NCBI GenBank assembly: GCA_029959195.1
Contig: CP114117.1
Span: 620,001-684,000 of the forward strand
Reading direction: 5' to 3'
Length of the DNA: 64,000 nucleotides
From: Dictyophora rubrovolvata
Taxonomy: Eukaryota > Basidiomycota > Agaricomycetes > Phallales > Phallaceae
Shown here: positions 11,619 to 22,556 of the stretch, piece after piece
Numbering within the stretch: the first letter of the stretch is position 1
Layout of the letters: every line of letters begins with the position of its first letter
Position numbers and translations under genes: made by a program
The notes under the pieces: model-generated
What the model was told of the DNA's origin: nothing
Database searches by the model: none
What the model saw: only the letters and a program-made list of their open reading frames with translations

Positions 11619-11935
11619 TTTTTCCATTCATTCATTGTACAGGTATGCAGGCCTAAGGGACTCGGAGTGTCTTGAGCGCTGTATTCGTCCATGACTGCAA
11701 AATAACGATCATATTTTTAGTTCACGACGTCATGCGATGAGAAGACTGGTGTTACATGACCCAGCACTCCAGTTGCATACATATTGTCATAGTTGACCGG
11801 CCGTTCAAGCTAGTCAAGCTTCAAGATCGATGACGGACACTGCATGAAGCATCTCGGTATACCTAGAGAAAAATACCGTGAGCCTTCGAATTAGAAGGGT
11901 CAACAGGAGGATGTTACTTGACTCATTATATTCAA
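11619..11935. repeat. Right flank of duplicated secreted-protein unit, copy A
   Basis: It runs from TTCCATTCATTCATTGTACA through TTGACCGGCCGTTC and GACGGACACTGCAT to GTGAGCCTTCGAATTAGAAG. It matches 14065-14370 (copy B) and 3010-3235 (gene-less relic). Confidence 0.65.
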
Positions 11936-12000
11936 GATCTAAGGACACTGATTGTGCAAAATGGAAACTGAAAGCGGCGCTTCAGGCCGTTGAACAATGA

Positions 12001-12756
12001 TTAATGATTAATGATCCCTGGCACGGTTTACTATGAGGACGCGGCATGAGGCATCATAGCAGGGCATAGCATGCAGCAATGGCTCACCCCGTAGAATTTG
12101 CTTCCACCTCGCTTATTTGTATTTATCGCATGCGAGGGCTTTTGAGTGGAGGCAGGCGTTAGTCGGCGGGAGATATGGGTGATTGTGTACGATCAAGTCC
12201 AAACCTTTTTTTTACCCGACCACCCTCTACAACGTCCACTATGGCCCGAGCCACCCGCTATTGGCGTATTCGCTTGAATATTAGATACTTTCCCAATGTA
12301 ACTAGAAAATCTGATATTTTTAAAACTCAGGTGTGAACGGGGCAAAATATGTAACAAGTTGGCGGCGAATGTCGAACCGTTGGCATCGAATGTTAGCCAT
12401 TTGACTTTCCACGCATTTACTCGTTTTGTCGTCCTATGTGCCCAGTCTCAAAGTCTGACGGCGGGAAGGTGTGGTGTTTGGAGCCATCCCTCTCCCCGAC
12501 CGTTCACAGCCGCGATTTCACTCTCTGAGCCAAGGTTCGTCAGCTCATCCCGCCCATGTCGCTTAAGTCTAGAAGCGGGCGGGATGGGTGGTATGGGTTT
12601 ATAGGCAGGAACAGTGCAGGGCCGTTTAGAACTTGGTAAAACTCGACGTGAATTTAAGTGCTCACGACTTTATGTAAATTATCTCTTACAGGATTGCGTA
12701 TCACCTCAAAAAAAAAACAGCGGGTCAATAAAGGTGAAAAATTGTATATGTCTCGG
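12001..12756. other. Extra DNA in left flank of copy B
   Basis: No gene is supported. Part of it (12145-12272) is the inverted counterpart of 3330-3480. The rest has no match I can see in the window; a G+C-richer patch at about 12440-12600 contains no recognisable domain. Confidence 0.45.
12145..12272 (-). repeat. Dispersed repeat, inverted relative to 3330-3480
   Basis: Read on the minus strand it gives AGCGGGTGGCTCGGGCCATAG, AAAAAAAAGGTTTGG, GTACACAATCAC and CCCGCCGACTAACGC in the same order as 3330-3480 on the plus strand. Confidence 0.65.
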
Positions 12757-12897
12757 TATGTATTACGCAGAAATATTCATAATAAATAATAAGTAAACTG
12801 GGAAGAAAACTAGTCGAGTGTGAATATCAATTATGGTATATTGTCAATCCCACTGACAATATAATCCGCTCTCTATTCCTTTACGTCTCGAAAGGGA

Positions 12898-13855
12898 TTA
12901 ATTTCCCAAAATGGTAAGAAGATTTTGCAAGTTATTGTATACACTTGAATGAACAGACGCTAGCTGATGTAATATTGCCTCATCCTTTAGAAAAAAAGAG
13001 GCATGAGTGTGAGTGTCTAGCGTTCCTCAGATATAATCAAAAACATACCGAAGGAAATACTCCTACAATGGATGATTCCACACCCTGTAAATCATCATCA
13101 TTAAGGATTACTATCAGCTAGCTAAACTATCTTACCGTAAAGCCCAATACCATATTATCGAGCGATGCCACGACGACGTTGAATTGAAAAAGATCAAGCC
13201 CGAATATGGTGTTTGCCTGTTGAGTTATACCGTTGGCGGTGCCATTAACGCTTTGGAGAAGCGGAATGACATTTTCAGTCAAAAAGTTTTCACTTTCATC
13301 CTCGCCTAATTGCGGAAGTGCCTTTGTTGAAATTAGTCTCAGTTTCTTTTCCCTATTAAAGCCCAAGTTCTCTTACATTCACGACGTTAACCACCTATGT
13401 GTTTCAATTACATAAAAACACGTCTTTGGATGAGGATAGGAGGTGTTTCTTACCGCATTCATGCTGGTTGCGACGGTTGAAAAATCCTCTAAGAATATCT
13501 GAAACACAGTGAACTTTTCAGACAGCACACAACACCTTACTCTGTTAATAGCTTACTGATACTTCCGGTTCGCTAGCAGTTGAAGAAAGATTTTGAATTT
13601 CAACGTTGAGTTTTTGCTTATCCGAATGGAGAGTGAAACGGAGGAAAAGAATTTAATTCATGCGTAGGAAGCAGAATAGAGGTGTAGGCGAGCGAGACTT
13701 ACGACGGCTGAATTTGTTACATTGAACGCATCAACTGCGTCCGTAAGGCTTGCGTTACCTCTGTCTCGCCGAATGAGAGCATTCGTGGGAGTTGCCAAAA
13801 CAGCGGTGACGAAAGTCGTTGCGAGGAGTACAAAATAAGCTCTGAGATGGTGCAT
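12898..13855 (-). CDS. Small secreted protein (HsbA-like), copy B, 6 exons
   Basis: This is a paralogue of the gene at 10420-11353 with identical exon number, sizes and phases. It starts MHHLRAYFVLLATTFVTAVL, a signal peptide, followed by a short segment NALIRRDRGNASLTDAVDAF that may add a dibasic processing site (RR) absent from copy A. Later exons encode IFLEDFSTVATSMNA, then a long exon ending NMVLGFT, a 36-nt exon GVESSIVGVFPS, and a last exon DEAILHQLASVHSSVYNNLQ with TAA at 12898-12900. Overall identity with copy A is modest although introns and flanks are conserved. This suggests the mature protein diverges faster than its surroundings, as expected for secreted surface-active or host-interacting proteins. 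HsbA-like function is inferred from size and pattern only. Confidence 0.75.
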
Positions 13856-13898
13856 ATTCGAACGAATGTGTGGATAATGTGTCGAAAACGTTGCGATT

Positions 13899-13904
13899 TT
13901 TATA
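13899..13904 (-). promoter_or_regulatory. TATA box of secreted-protein gene B
   Basis: TATAAA (minus strand, in GCGTATAAAAATCGCAACG) lies 44 bp before the ATG, in the same context as copy A. Confidence 0.55.
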
Positions 13905-14064
13905 CGCAAAGACCCTGAAAATTCGTCGTGAGTTTGACCGTGTACGGTGTGGAATGGCCAAAGATGCGGTGATGTTGATTATTGCGGTGTGAAATATATA
14001 ATGCGGAATGTTTTATATTGCGATGCTATTGCGATGCGGAATACAATGCGGAATGATCAGGTTT

Positions 14065-14370
14065 TTCCATTCATTGTACAGGTGGCATGCAAGCCCGAAG
14101 GGGCTCGAAGTATCTTGAGTACTGTGTCCATCCATGTCTACAGAATCAAGACCGTGTAACAGGAATGCTGGAATATGTAATCCCTGTCCTCTCATTGCAC
14201 AACATCGTGAACAAAACATATGATCGTTGTTTGTCATACATACATATGGTCATAGTTGACCGGCCGTCGAAACGTTGACCGGTGACAGTCGGGGCCGTTG
14301 GTCAATGAGGTCACTGCGCGAAGCATCTCGGTATATGTACTTGGAGCCGTGAGCCTTCGAATTAGAAGGG
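14065..14370. repeat. Right flank of duplicated secreted-protein unit, copy B
   Basis: It matches 11619-11935 and 3010-3235 over TTCCATTCATTGTACAGG, CATAGTTGACCGGCCG and AAGCATCTCGGTATA. It ends in GTGAGCCTTCGAATTAGAAG and then GGTCGAATCCCC. Confidence 0.65.
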
Positions 14371-15017
14371 TCGAATCCCCCCGGACCGAAACTATGCTGA
14401 GCGGCCGTTCACTGTATCATAACTTGAACTGCGGTATGTCCGATACCATTGAATATAAGCTCTTTCAAGCTCAATTAATTGGGCTTCAAAAAACAGTTGC
14501 CATCGTTAGTACGGTAGAGTCTAAGGTTAACGCGTTGACATAGCAAATAATATGGTTATAATTGGCTTCTCCGCGCAATCCCCGCGCGCCTAGCAGACGC
14601 CGGGCGGCACTGCCGCCTTGACGAAACCCTCTGGCTGCCCTCCTCTTAGGATCCTTGAGGAGCAAGATAAATTGTTTCAACATGCGACAATGTGTGGGTG
14701 ATAGTTCAGTTATTCCATTTGCTGTATAAAGCCAGATTATACACTCAAGTGGCCTTCAAGAATCAAGGTAATGCAGCGACGACAATCGTGTTCCTTATGC
14801 ATCTTCACAACTGCTCATACTAGTATGTGTGACGCTGCAGCCTGCCACTGGCCTTATACCATCACACCTCATCCTTCAGTTCTTTGGAAAAGACATGAAA
14901 AAGCATAAAATTCATTGTTATTACTAATTTACACAGTCGTTACAAGGAGACCCATTTCACCCAGTAACTCATATCCCGATGATCTACCAAGTTGCGGGTC
15001 TAACAGTGAAAAGTCAG
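14371..15017. other. Intergenic with a short GC-rich island
   Basis: No gene is supported. A sharply GC-rich island at about 14567-14650 stands out from AT-balanced surroundings. It includes CCCGCGCGCCTAGCAGACG and GGGCGGCACTGCCGCC, the latter nearly palindromic. Confidence 0.5.
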
Positions 15018-18000
15018 TCAGGACTTTGAGACTCTGAATAGTCGAATTAAAAAGAACGCGACGTACCCGAATGTTCCACTCGCGGGGATGTCGAAACGTG
15101 CCACACCGTTCCAGTCGTCGGTGTTCTGGTAAATACTATGAAAACGATCTCAGTTTTCACCCATTTTATCTAGTATAACAAACAACGCACGTATTTCCAC
15201 CCCACGTGGCTACATTATTTGCACCAATAGCTCCATTTTTGGGGTATTGCAAGCTGTTGTTAAGCCAAACGTTAAAACCAACATTGAATGGTGTAAAAAA
15301 AAAAAGGGTACAGAAACTAACCAGAAGAATATTACTACTGTGGCAACAGCAAGTCCACTATCCAGACCAGCGGATAAGACGTCTATTAAGATAAACATTG
15401 TTCGGCATCAGTGGATGACGCATTGAAAGAGAATACCCTTACAGTTGTACTTGGTCCACCAACTGAAATGACGACGACGAATAACATATTGGAAGATAAA
15501 TCCGACGATTCCCCATGGAACGAAGTTTACAGCGGTGGCTGGAGGGATAAGACCGGTACCGTTGAAGATGACGGGGAAACTAGAAGTGTTATTTAGTTGA
15601 TGGTAAATAAGACTTTTCGAGGCATAGACAGAAGCAAACTTACTTGATGTATTTGAACGGCGAGTTCGGGAATTTCTTGGTGACGAAGTAGGGAATGCAA
15701 GGGCAAATGGCACCAATGAGGAAGAAGAAAGTGAGAGCTGCGAAAAAAAACCGATTATTAGATATTTCGCAAAAAAAGAAAAAGGTTAAAACGTGTTTCT
15801 CACGGTAGAAAAGGTTCCCTTTCGAGAATTGTCGCTGAGGTCCAATCACACCCCAAATGATCGACGCAGCGCCGAAAACTTGGGTAGAGGGGCAGATGAA
15901 AAGATCTTTTTGGTGTCTCTCGCAAATGCCTTCGATGTTGGTGAACATCCAAGCTTGTACACCTAATTGAACAGTGCCAGCAACGGCGGTGGCCGCAATT
16001 TGACAGAAGAACATTTGACGAGGCGGAACCTTCATGTAGTGACCGAGTTTAAAGTCGGAACTGAACTGAAGTGCCTGGACCATGGTGATGTAACCCCAAG
16101 TCTTGAACATCATCATGGCGATGGGGTGGCCCGGAAGAGCATAGCCAATAATCAATTCGGTGATGACGTTCAAACCGACCTGTTGGTTCGTAATAGCCTG
16201 GATCATACCGATGGGGACAATGTACACGAATGAGATAATCAAAGCGAGAACGAACGCCCAAACCGGCATCTGAGTCGGCCAAAGCTCGATCGAGAGAACA
16301 CCGAAAACAAACATGACAACGAAGATGACGGCGTACCACCACTCGGGAACTTGCTTGTAGCGAGACATCAACCTAGCGTGGATATCAGGTTGCTCATGCA
16401 AACTGCGGCGGGCCTGAACCCAGATCTGCTTTCTGAAGTAAAGGAAAGCATGGGCTAGTGTCGCAGTGATACTAGCGAAGCTCAACCCGTAAGCGAGCGC
16501 AAACGTCGCGGAAAGGAATAACGGAGAGTAGGCGCGGTACTTGTCGACGTTGAGTGTGAGGTCGGGGTTAAGGATAGCCGTAACATTGTATGGGGCACCA
16601 GTGTTGTCGAAGGATCCGCTCGACAAAACGGGGAGGTAACTGGTGTAGAAGGCGTTGGTCCAGTATAAGGCCGGAGTGACAATCCAGAAGAAGAAGAAGA
16701 ACCCGGCCATGACATTAGCTAAGGGGGAGAAAAATTGGTTAAAAAATCAAAAAAAAATTAAATTGGCAAAGTTTTGACATACCTTCAGCCCACCAGGGAG
16801 TAACGAGGGGAGAGCCGGTGTAGGTGATTTGAGCCCAGCTTTTGGCGGAAAAAAATTTTCTTTTAGCTTATATACCAAATCAACCTAAAATAAAAGACTC
16901 ACTCGAAAGTGAGGATACTTTTAAATGGTATTAAGCATTAAAGGAAAATACGTCGATGGGATTAAACTCGACATACCTCATTCCCAGTCCAGAGGAGTAA
17001 CCGAAGAGCTGGTTGACGGTTCTGTTGTTAGGAGCAATCCAGCAGACCCACGAGAATTGAGAGAGGGCGGTGAAAAGATAACCGGGGAGGAAGTCTATTA
17101 CAACGGTTAGTCACTAAAACTTCCGGAAGATAGCATTTGAACGCATACACCATGCAAAGCTGCCCAAGAATACGTATGAGAAGAATCGTTGACGCGTGAT
17201 ACCTCCACGTTGACCAATACCGGCGTACTTTTGAGAAATGTGAATTAGGACTTTGGCGTCTTCTTTAAGTAGAACGAATGAAACATACCTCTTGGGAGTG
17301 CAGAGTGTTGAAGAGAGCACAGAATACCAAGTTTGTAGGCCAAACTAAAATACCAATTAGCGTTCTCAAAAGAGTGGAGCATGTGACTACAACATACTCA
17401 TAGACGGTGGGGCAACCAGGAAACGACGACAGACACCACCAAGGGCAAACCCAATCATTTGAGTGGACAAGACAACAAACCATTGGACTGACAAAATTTG
17501 AATCAGCACGCTATATCCAATTTAGCACGTGGGACCAGACTCACATGCAAAGTTGTATGTTTGGTGGTAGAATACCCTTTGGACGGCGATGATATCAGTT
17601 GCATATGCACTTTGTCCGGAAACGGTTGCCATGGTCGTAATTAAACTATGCAAATTTCATCAGAAATTGATGGTTAGGAAATATTAATTTCAAACGTACA
17701 CATGCTCCTTGACGCTGAATGGACCAGGGTTCAACGAAAAACCGAAGATCTTCCAGTTTGGCAGAACACGAGCCAAAAACATACCCAACGGGAAAGAAAT
17801 CAACTGAGCGACGAGACTGGAGATCGTGACGGAAGGGAAACGGAAGAAGAAGAATTGGTTTAAGCCTTGAGGAAAGCGTTACATCAATTATTCGCATCAC
17901 GATACTTTTTTAATAACATACCTGGGATAATGATAGCGGCAATGATACCAAGGACCCATGCACGGATAGTTCCACATGGCCTAAAAAGAAAAAGAAAGTT

Positions 18001-18390
18001 TAGGTTTAATGTCAGCGCTGAATTGAATCCACGCGGCTTTGATTGGCTTACATGTCAGGATCGTCCGTGTTCGCAACAGCACTACGGACCTCCGGGTATG
18101 GACTAGCATCGGATAGACGTGAGAACGATGGTCAATTGAAGAAATGCAACTACTCTACCTGTCATCTTCGAGGTCGAGATGAGACCTGTCGAGGTTAGGA
18201 TCATCGAAGAAAGCCTCGGTGACTTCCTGCAGCAACCATGTAGTGAGTAATGGAATATGAGACGAGGTGCATATAGTGCGCCACGTACTGCGATGACTGC
18301 CTCGTCGACGATAGGACCTTTCCCTGACTCTAAGTCATATTTCTCGTCAACACTGTAAGGCGGCTCAAGCTTAGTCTCGTATTGAGACAT
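15018..18390 (-). CDS. OPT-family oligopeptide transporter, copy 1
   Basis: This is a proton-coupled oligopeptide transporter of the OPT family, expected in the plasma membrane. The start MSQYETKLEPPYSVDEKYD is a cytosolic tail. It is followed by an exon encoding [20 protein letters not shown], then the family's [10 protein letters not shown] region with the DDPDM motif (DASPYPEVR near 18090), NPGPF after LNQF, and KLGHYMKVPPRQMF, the KIPPR-type signature. The C-terminal half from about 16710 to 15800 is one long exon with many membrane helices, including [20 protein letters not shown] and IWGVIGPQRQFSKG. The C-terminus is rebuilt from small exons as LQYPKNGAIGANN, GNTIYQNTDDWN and TFGVSKS, with TGA at 15018-15020. 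Length (nearly 800 residues) is normal. Substrate (tetra/pentapeptides, glutathione or similar) cannot be told. A paralogue lies at 37450-41324. Confidence 0.93.
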
Positions 18391-20014
18391 AGTGTGCTAC
18401 TCGAAAGTGTGATGGGATGGTGGGGGGAAGAGAAGCCAACTGGTGCGAAATATTGGGTCTCGTGCACTTCTTGTACTCCAGAGCAACGAGAGATAATGTT
18501 CTAATTTGGGTCAGGCACAGGGGAGTGGGGGAGCGTTTTAGATAAGAAGGAGGAGATCTAGCAAAAGATCTGGTCCGGGAGCTGTCCGTGATAACAGGGT
18601 AAACGCTGTCGAGGATCGAAAATCAGAAAAAGGAAAAGCCTATGACAGTGTGGGTATTTACCATGCCGGGGAAAAAAATATTTATTGGAATTTTCTGGTA
18701 TTCCGGCTCGCCTTCCAAACCTTCTTGGCCATACGCAGAAATTAAATAGGGGGTTATGGTCGAAGACTTCTTCTTTACTGAAACCAATAATCAATATTCA
18801 TCCGTGAAATTAATTGTCATGAAAATATCCCTGCCTTAAGTGTCTCACGCTCAGGCTTGGTGTTTGCATGCTTATCTCGGTGAGAATGGAATTTCCACAG
18901 GGAGAATCTTGGTAGATCATGCTTCAGCACCACAAGAACCCCGCTTTCGGAAAACCAGCAATAGAGTGAGTGTATATCGTCAATCGGGGGGTTGTCCCCT
19001 GTTGTCCCTTTGAATTGGGTGCCATAATACAAGGCATCGTGGACTGCGATTAGACTTGATCCGGACCAATTGTAAAAGAAAGAGTAAATTATAAAATTTG
19101 CAGAACATGCTAATGTGTCTGGGGAACTCGGTCGACGAAGCAATCTGCCGCGTGAAAATTAATTGTTCATTGAGTAGCCGTCTCCGGCCCCTCCGAGGTT
19201 GGAAAAAAAAATTTTCAGTCACTTGACACGATCGAAATCATGGGGATCCTACGATAAAGTCCTTTAAGGATTTTGCGAGGATTACTTTCAGGGTCAATGG
19301 GATGGTGTAAGGATGATGTGTTGTGCTGGCTACATTGGACTTTGAGCACGGCAGAGGAAGCAGTAATGTAATGCTGTCCGTCGTCTGTTCATCTGAAGCA
19401 GGACCCCGAAACCAACTGAGTTCGGTCCGTCGACGTATTTCAAAAAGAAGAGAATATCCGAATCAGAAGCATTCATTATCAGAGTGTAAAGCCACGGAAT
19501 ATTTTCTCTTGCCAGGACTGGCAAACTGGGCGAAGCTAAGCCTGAATGTGATTATGTAACCGAAAAAGGAAAAGGTACCGCTTTGCCGATCCGGCCCCAA
19601 ATTTATGATGGTATTAATAGATCTCACAATAATAAATGTATGCCGCGTAGAGGTCAACACATGGACATAAATAAATTAAAATTGTGGCGATATAAAATGG
19701 GGTCATTTCTTAGACTGACAAGAGCTGTCATATCTCCTAGTATTCTACTCATATCACATTCCATTACCAAGGAAAAATATCGACTTTCCGCGCGAAATAC
19801 AAAGCTGTGGAATGACTTAATTTTGGTTCGGGAAGTTTCGCATGCTGCGCACCCCCCGGCCTTTCAGCCCTATCTCCAGATAATCCACCCGTTAATAATC
19901 AATCAATTTTTTTTTTCACGTGGAAATCCATGGCTCATAAGAAACCTCCATGTGGTCCCGAGTCGGGGTAAACAACCCATTTAGTGACAGCTATGTGACA
20001 TGTAACACGCTATC
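18391..20014. other. 1.6-kb intergenic region, no supported gene
   Basis: A 133-codon open frame at 19583-19984 lacks any recognisable domain or splice structure. The region serves as upstream sequence for the OPT gene on one side and the small gene at 20015 on the other. Confidence 0.45.
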
Positions 20015-20320
20015 ATGTCGTCGACCTTCGTATCTCAGTTGAATTTCGGTATCAACACATACCTCGCAGTCTATCTCAGTCCGTCCTCGCATTTCTTATC
20101 TCAACCTGCATTACTAGGTTCACTTCATCCGTACCTGTCACATCTTGGTCCTCTCGGCGTGATGCATGACGTGCAAATTCTTAGTGCACCCAAGGATGCT
20201 GTAACCAGCAACCAACTCGAGGACATCCTGGCCGCCTTACAAGCCGAATCCGACGAGGGAATAATCAGAGTCGAGATTCTCAAAGAACCGCAGCAAAGAT
20301 CTAAACGAGACGAGTTTTAA
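20015..20320 (+). CDS. Small uncharacterised protein, 101 residues
   Basis: This is a single uninterrupted frame starting MSSTFVSQLNFGINTYLAVY. It has a hydrophobic first half and an acidic/amphipathic C-terminal half (NQLEDILAALQAESDEGIIR) that should form a helix. There is no signal-peptide cleavage pattern and no known domain that I recognise. Composition and codon use look coding, and the frame is followed by an AT-rich 3' flank. The alternative is a chance frame, but the ordered hydrophobic-then-helical layout argues against it. Confidence 0.5.
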   Translation: MSSTFVSQLNFGINTYLAVYLSPSSHFLSQPALLGSLHPYLSHLGPLGVMHDVQILSAPKDAVTSNQLEDILAALQAESDEGIIRVEILKEPQQRSKRDEF

Positions 20321-21036
20321 TAATTTGACCACCCCATTTCGCGAATCACGACATCCATACGATTTCCCCGACTTGTCTCTCTTCTTTGATTAATTCTCAT
20401 CCTCCCCCTCGTTCTTTCTATTATATTGCCAAATTTTTCATGTCGCTCTCAAACCCATCTACTTAATTTATCGAGAATCCGACCAAGGGACGGTTGGACT
20501 AGCCCTTAACAAAGCTGTGTTAATCAAACCGAAATTTTGATAGTCTAACAGCAATCCGCATGACCATAATATATTCCATTTGTTTCATCAGTCAGGCAAT
20601 TTTTCATCCGAGTTATAGATTGATTAAACGTTTTCCATCATCTTCATACATATATGGCACAGCCTAACCTGAACTGGGAGAAGCGGGAGCTTTGTAGAAA
20701 TAGCCAAAGTAGCTAAAATTTGATAGGGCAAGGACGCCCAGTCCTTGAAGTCCGAGAGAGTTCATATATTACTGCACGGATATGCTGTATTCGCTATGAG
20801 CATCTCTTAGTAGTGGTAGCAGACGGCGACCACTCGCCGTAAGGTACACGTCGCACGACGACTTGACCTCAGGCTGTTCACTCTCCCACCTAGTTCTCTG
20901 AGGACGCTGCTGCGTTCAAAAAACAAAACTCTAAAGCCTCAAGGGCTTTAACTATACCTTCCTTTTCTTTCACGCTCCTTTCAATCTTTAAACGTTAAAA
21001 AAATCCACCAAAAAATTATCAAAACTCGCTAGAACA
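20321..21036. other. Intergenic, no supported gene
   Basis: Promoter-like upstream region of the Ser/Thr-rich gene; the last 100 bp are A-rich with CT-rich tracts (CCTTCCTTTTCTTTC). A perfect 7-bp-stem hairpin CAAGGACGCCCAGTCCTTG lies near 20732. Confidence 0.45.
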
Positions 21037-21759
21037 ATGTTTCGCCAAGCGCGAAGTTTCGTCCTAATACCCTTATTCATATTAACAGTGACACGTCCGT
21101 TGACGGGCCTTGCATCGAATTTCACAAACGATATCGAACTTCAATTGAATGTTAGTTCTGATCCACCAGTCGTCCAAATCCAAGTTGACAATCCTATCGT
21201 GTCGAGCACGAATGTCCTGTCCCTGTCGGAGGAGTTTCAAACACTGAAAGACATTCAGGTTTCCCCCACTTCATCTTCATCCTCGTCGCGCCATTCTGTC
21301 TCAGTCTCTTCGCTGACAACCAAAACTAAACCTCCCAACAATACTGCTCCCTCCTCGCTAGCACCCTCTTCATTAGCACTGGCAGTAGTACCCGCACCAA
21401 CATCATCCTTATTGCATTCTAAAGTCCTCGTATCTATCCTGAGCACAACAACAACCTTATCATTCGTGACAGATTTCAAGGGTGCTTACAGCGTCCCTTC
21501 ACCAGTCGCAACACTTTCCTTAAACCCAACAGTTCTCAACAACGCCGGATCAAATATTCAGACATCCTCCTCCCCTCCGACCAACTCCGGAGATGTAAAC
21601 GCCAGTGGAGCCTCATTTTCTCCTGACCCTGGCATGATTACCGGAAAACTTCCCCCTTCAATTAACCATGCTAAAGATCCCTTAATAACGCCTCGGGGAA
21701 ATCTACATTTGGGGATTCAATACGCTCTAGCTGGTTGCGCACTGTCGCTCGTACTCTAA
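21037..21759 (+). CDS. Secreted Ser/Thr-rich protein, probably GPI-anchored
   Basis: Single exon, 240 residues. The start MFRQARSFVLIPLFILTVTR and the following PLTGLAS look like a signal peptide. The middle is dominated by Ser, Thr and Pro (for example SPTSSSSSSRHSVSVSSLTT), typical of heavily O-mannosylated wall or membrane-surface proteins. The C-terminus ends in a hydrophobic stretch, GIQYALAGCALSLVL, with no charged tail after it, which is the pattern of a GPI-attachment signal. N-glycosylation sequons are present (NFT, NVS). No enzymatic domain is visible, so a structural, adhesive or sensor role at the cell surface is inferred. The upstream leader has CT-rich tracts just before the ATG, a common fungal promoter feature. 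Confidence 0.75.
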   Translation: MFRQARSFVLIPLFILTVTRPLTGLASNFTNDIELQLNVSSDPPVVQIQVDNPIVSSTNVLSLSEEFQTLKDIQVSPTSSSSSSRHSVSVSSLTTKTKPPNNTAPSSLAPSSLALAVVPAPTSSLLHSKVLVSILSTTTTLSFVTDFKGAYSVPSPVATLSLNPTVLNNAGSNIQTSSSPPTNSGDVNASGASFSPDPGMITGKLPPSINHAKDPLITPRGNLHLGIQYALAGCALSLVL

Positions 21760-22556
21760 ATCGTCCCTTTAGCAAAAAAACATGCACAATTCGAATTCGA
21801 TTACCTTATACCCTCTTTTTGATCGCGTGTTAATTGTATCTTATTATACCACCCAATTAAATGCTCTAGATTCGGGATCAACTAAGAGTTATCAAAGGCG
21901 AAATTATCGGAATTTTGTTTGCTCCAGAGACGGAAATTACTTCACGCAGATCTGAAGAATATATTTTCTTTTCGACAAGTCCGATCACAGGTTTTTGAAC
22001 CAGATCGCTCTTCCGCCTTCCTTCACACTGGCCCAGAATTTCAACTGCAGGGACCTCCGCTTACATATGCATGCCGAGATACGTTCTTCGAAATAATGAG
22101 CTTTTAACCGGTGACGCCGGTAGAATTCCACAATACAAAACCACTTGTGCTCTTGTGGAAACTTGAGCCAGCTTACATCCTATCACAAGCATCTCATTAC
22201 TATTAGAATCTTTTCAGATCAATCTACATACTCTAATGACGTTATCTCCTTTTCCGTGTACTTTTATGGCCAATCTGGTAATTTCTGTTTTGGAACTCGA
22301 ATGACGAAACGGGACTTCCAAGGTTTAATCACATTCGAAGCCTCCTTTTTGTAATGTCATATGTATCTTCTCTCATATCACGTTACCAGGGATCATCGTG
22401 TGAACCGAGCGACTAAAACCACCTTCTAGCCAAGTAAGTATATATCGCAGAAGTCAACAAAAACCAAACTTTCTATTTTGGTGTGAGAGTTATTTTTTTT
22501 CCCGTTTGGACACTCCCAACTCCTACTAGGCTTAGTAGTTACCACCATTACTGATT
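21760..22556. other. Intergenic, no supported gene
   Basis: 3' flank of the Ser/Thr-rich gene and promoter side of the vanillyl-alcohol oxidase gene. Nothing else is recognisable. Confidence 0.5.

Noticed and set aside
14338-14385. Intact tRNA gene
   Set aside because: Only something like an anticodon stem and T-arm is visible; acceptor and D-arms cannot be paired.
19583-19984. 133-codon plus-strand frame in the 18.4-20.0 kb gap
   Set aside because: No known domain and no signal peptide or splice structure; the length is within what chance allows in 1.6 kb.
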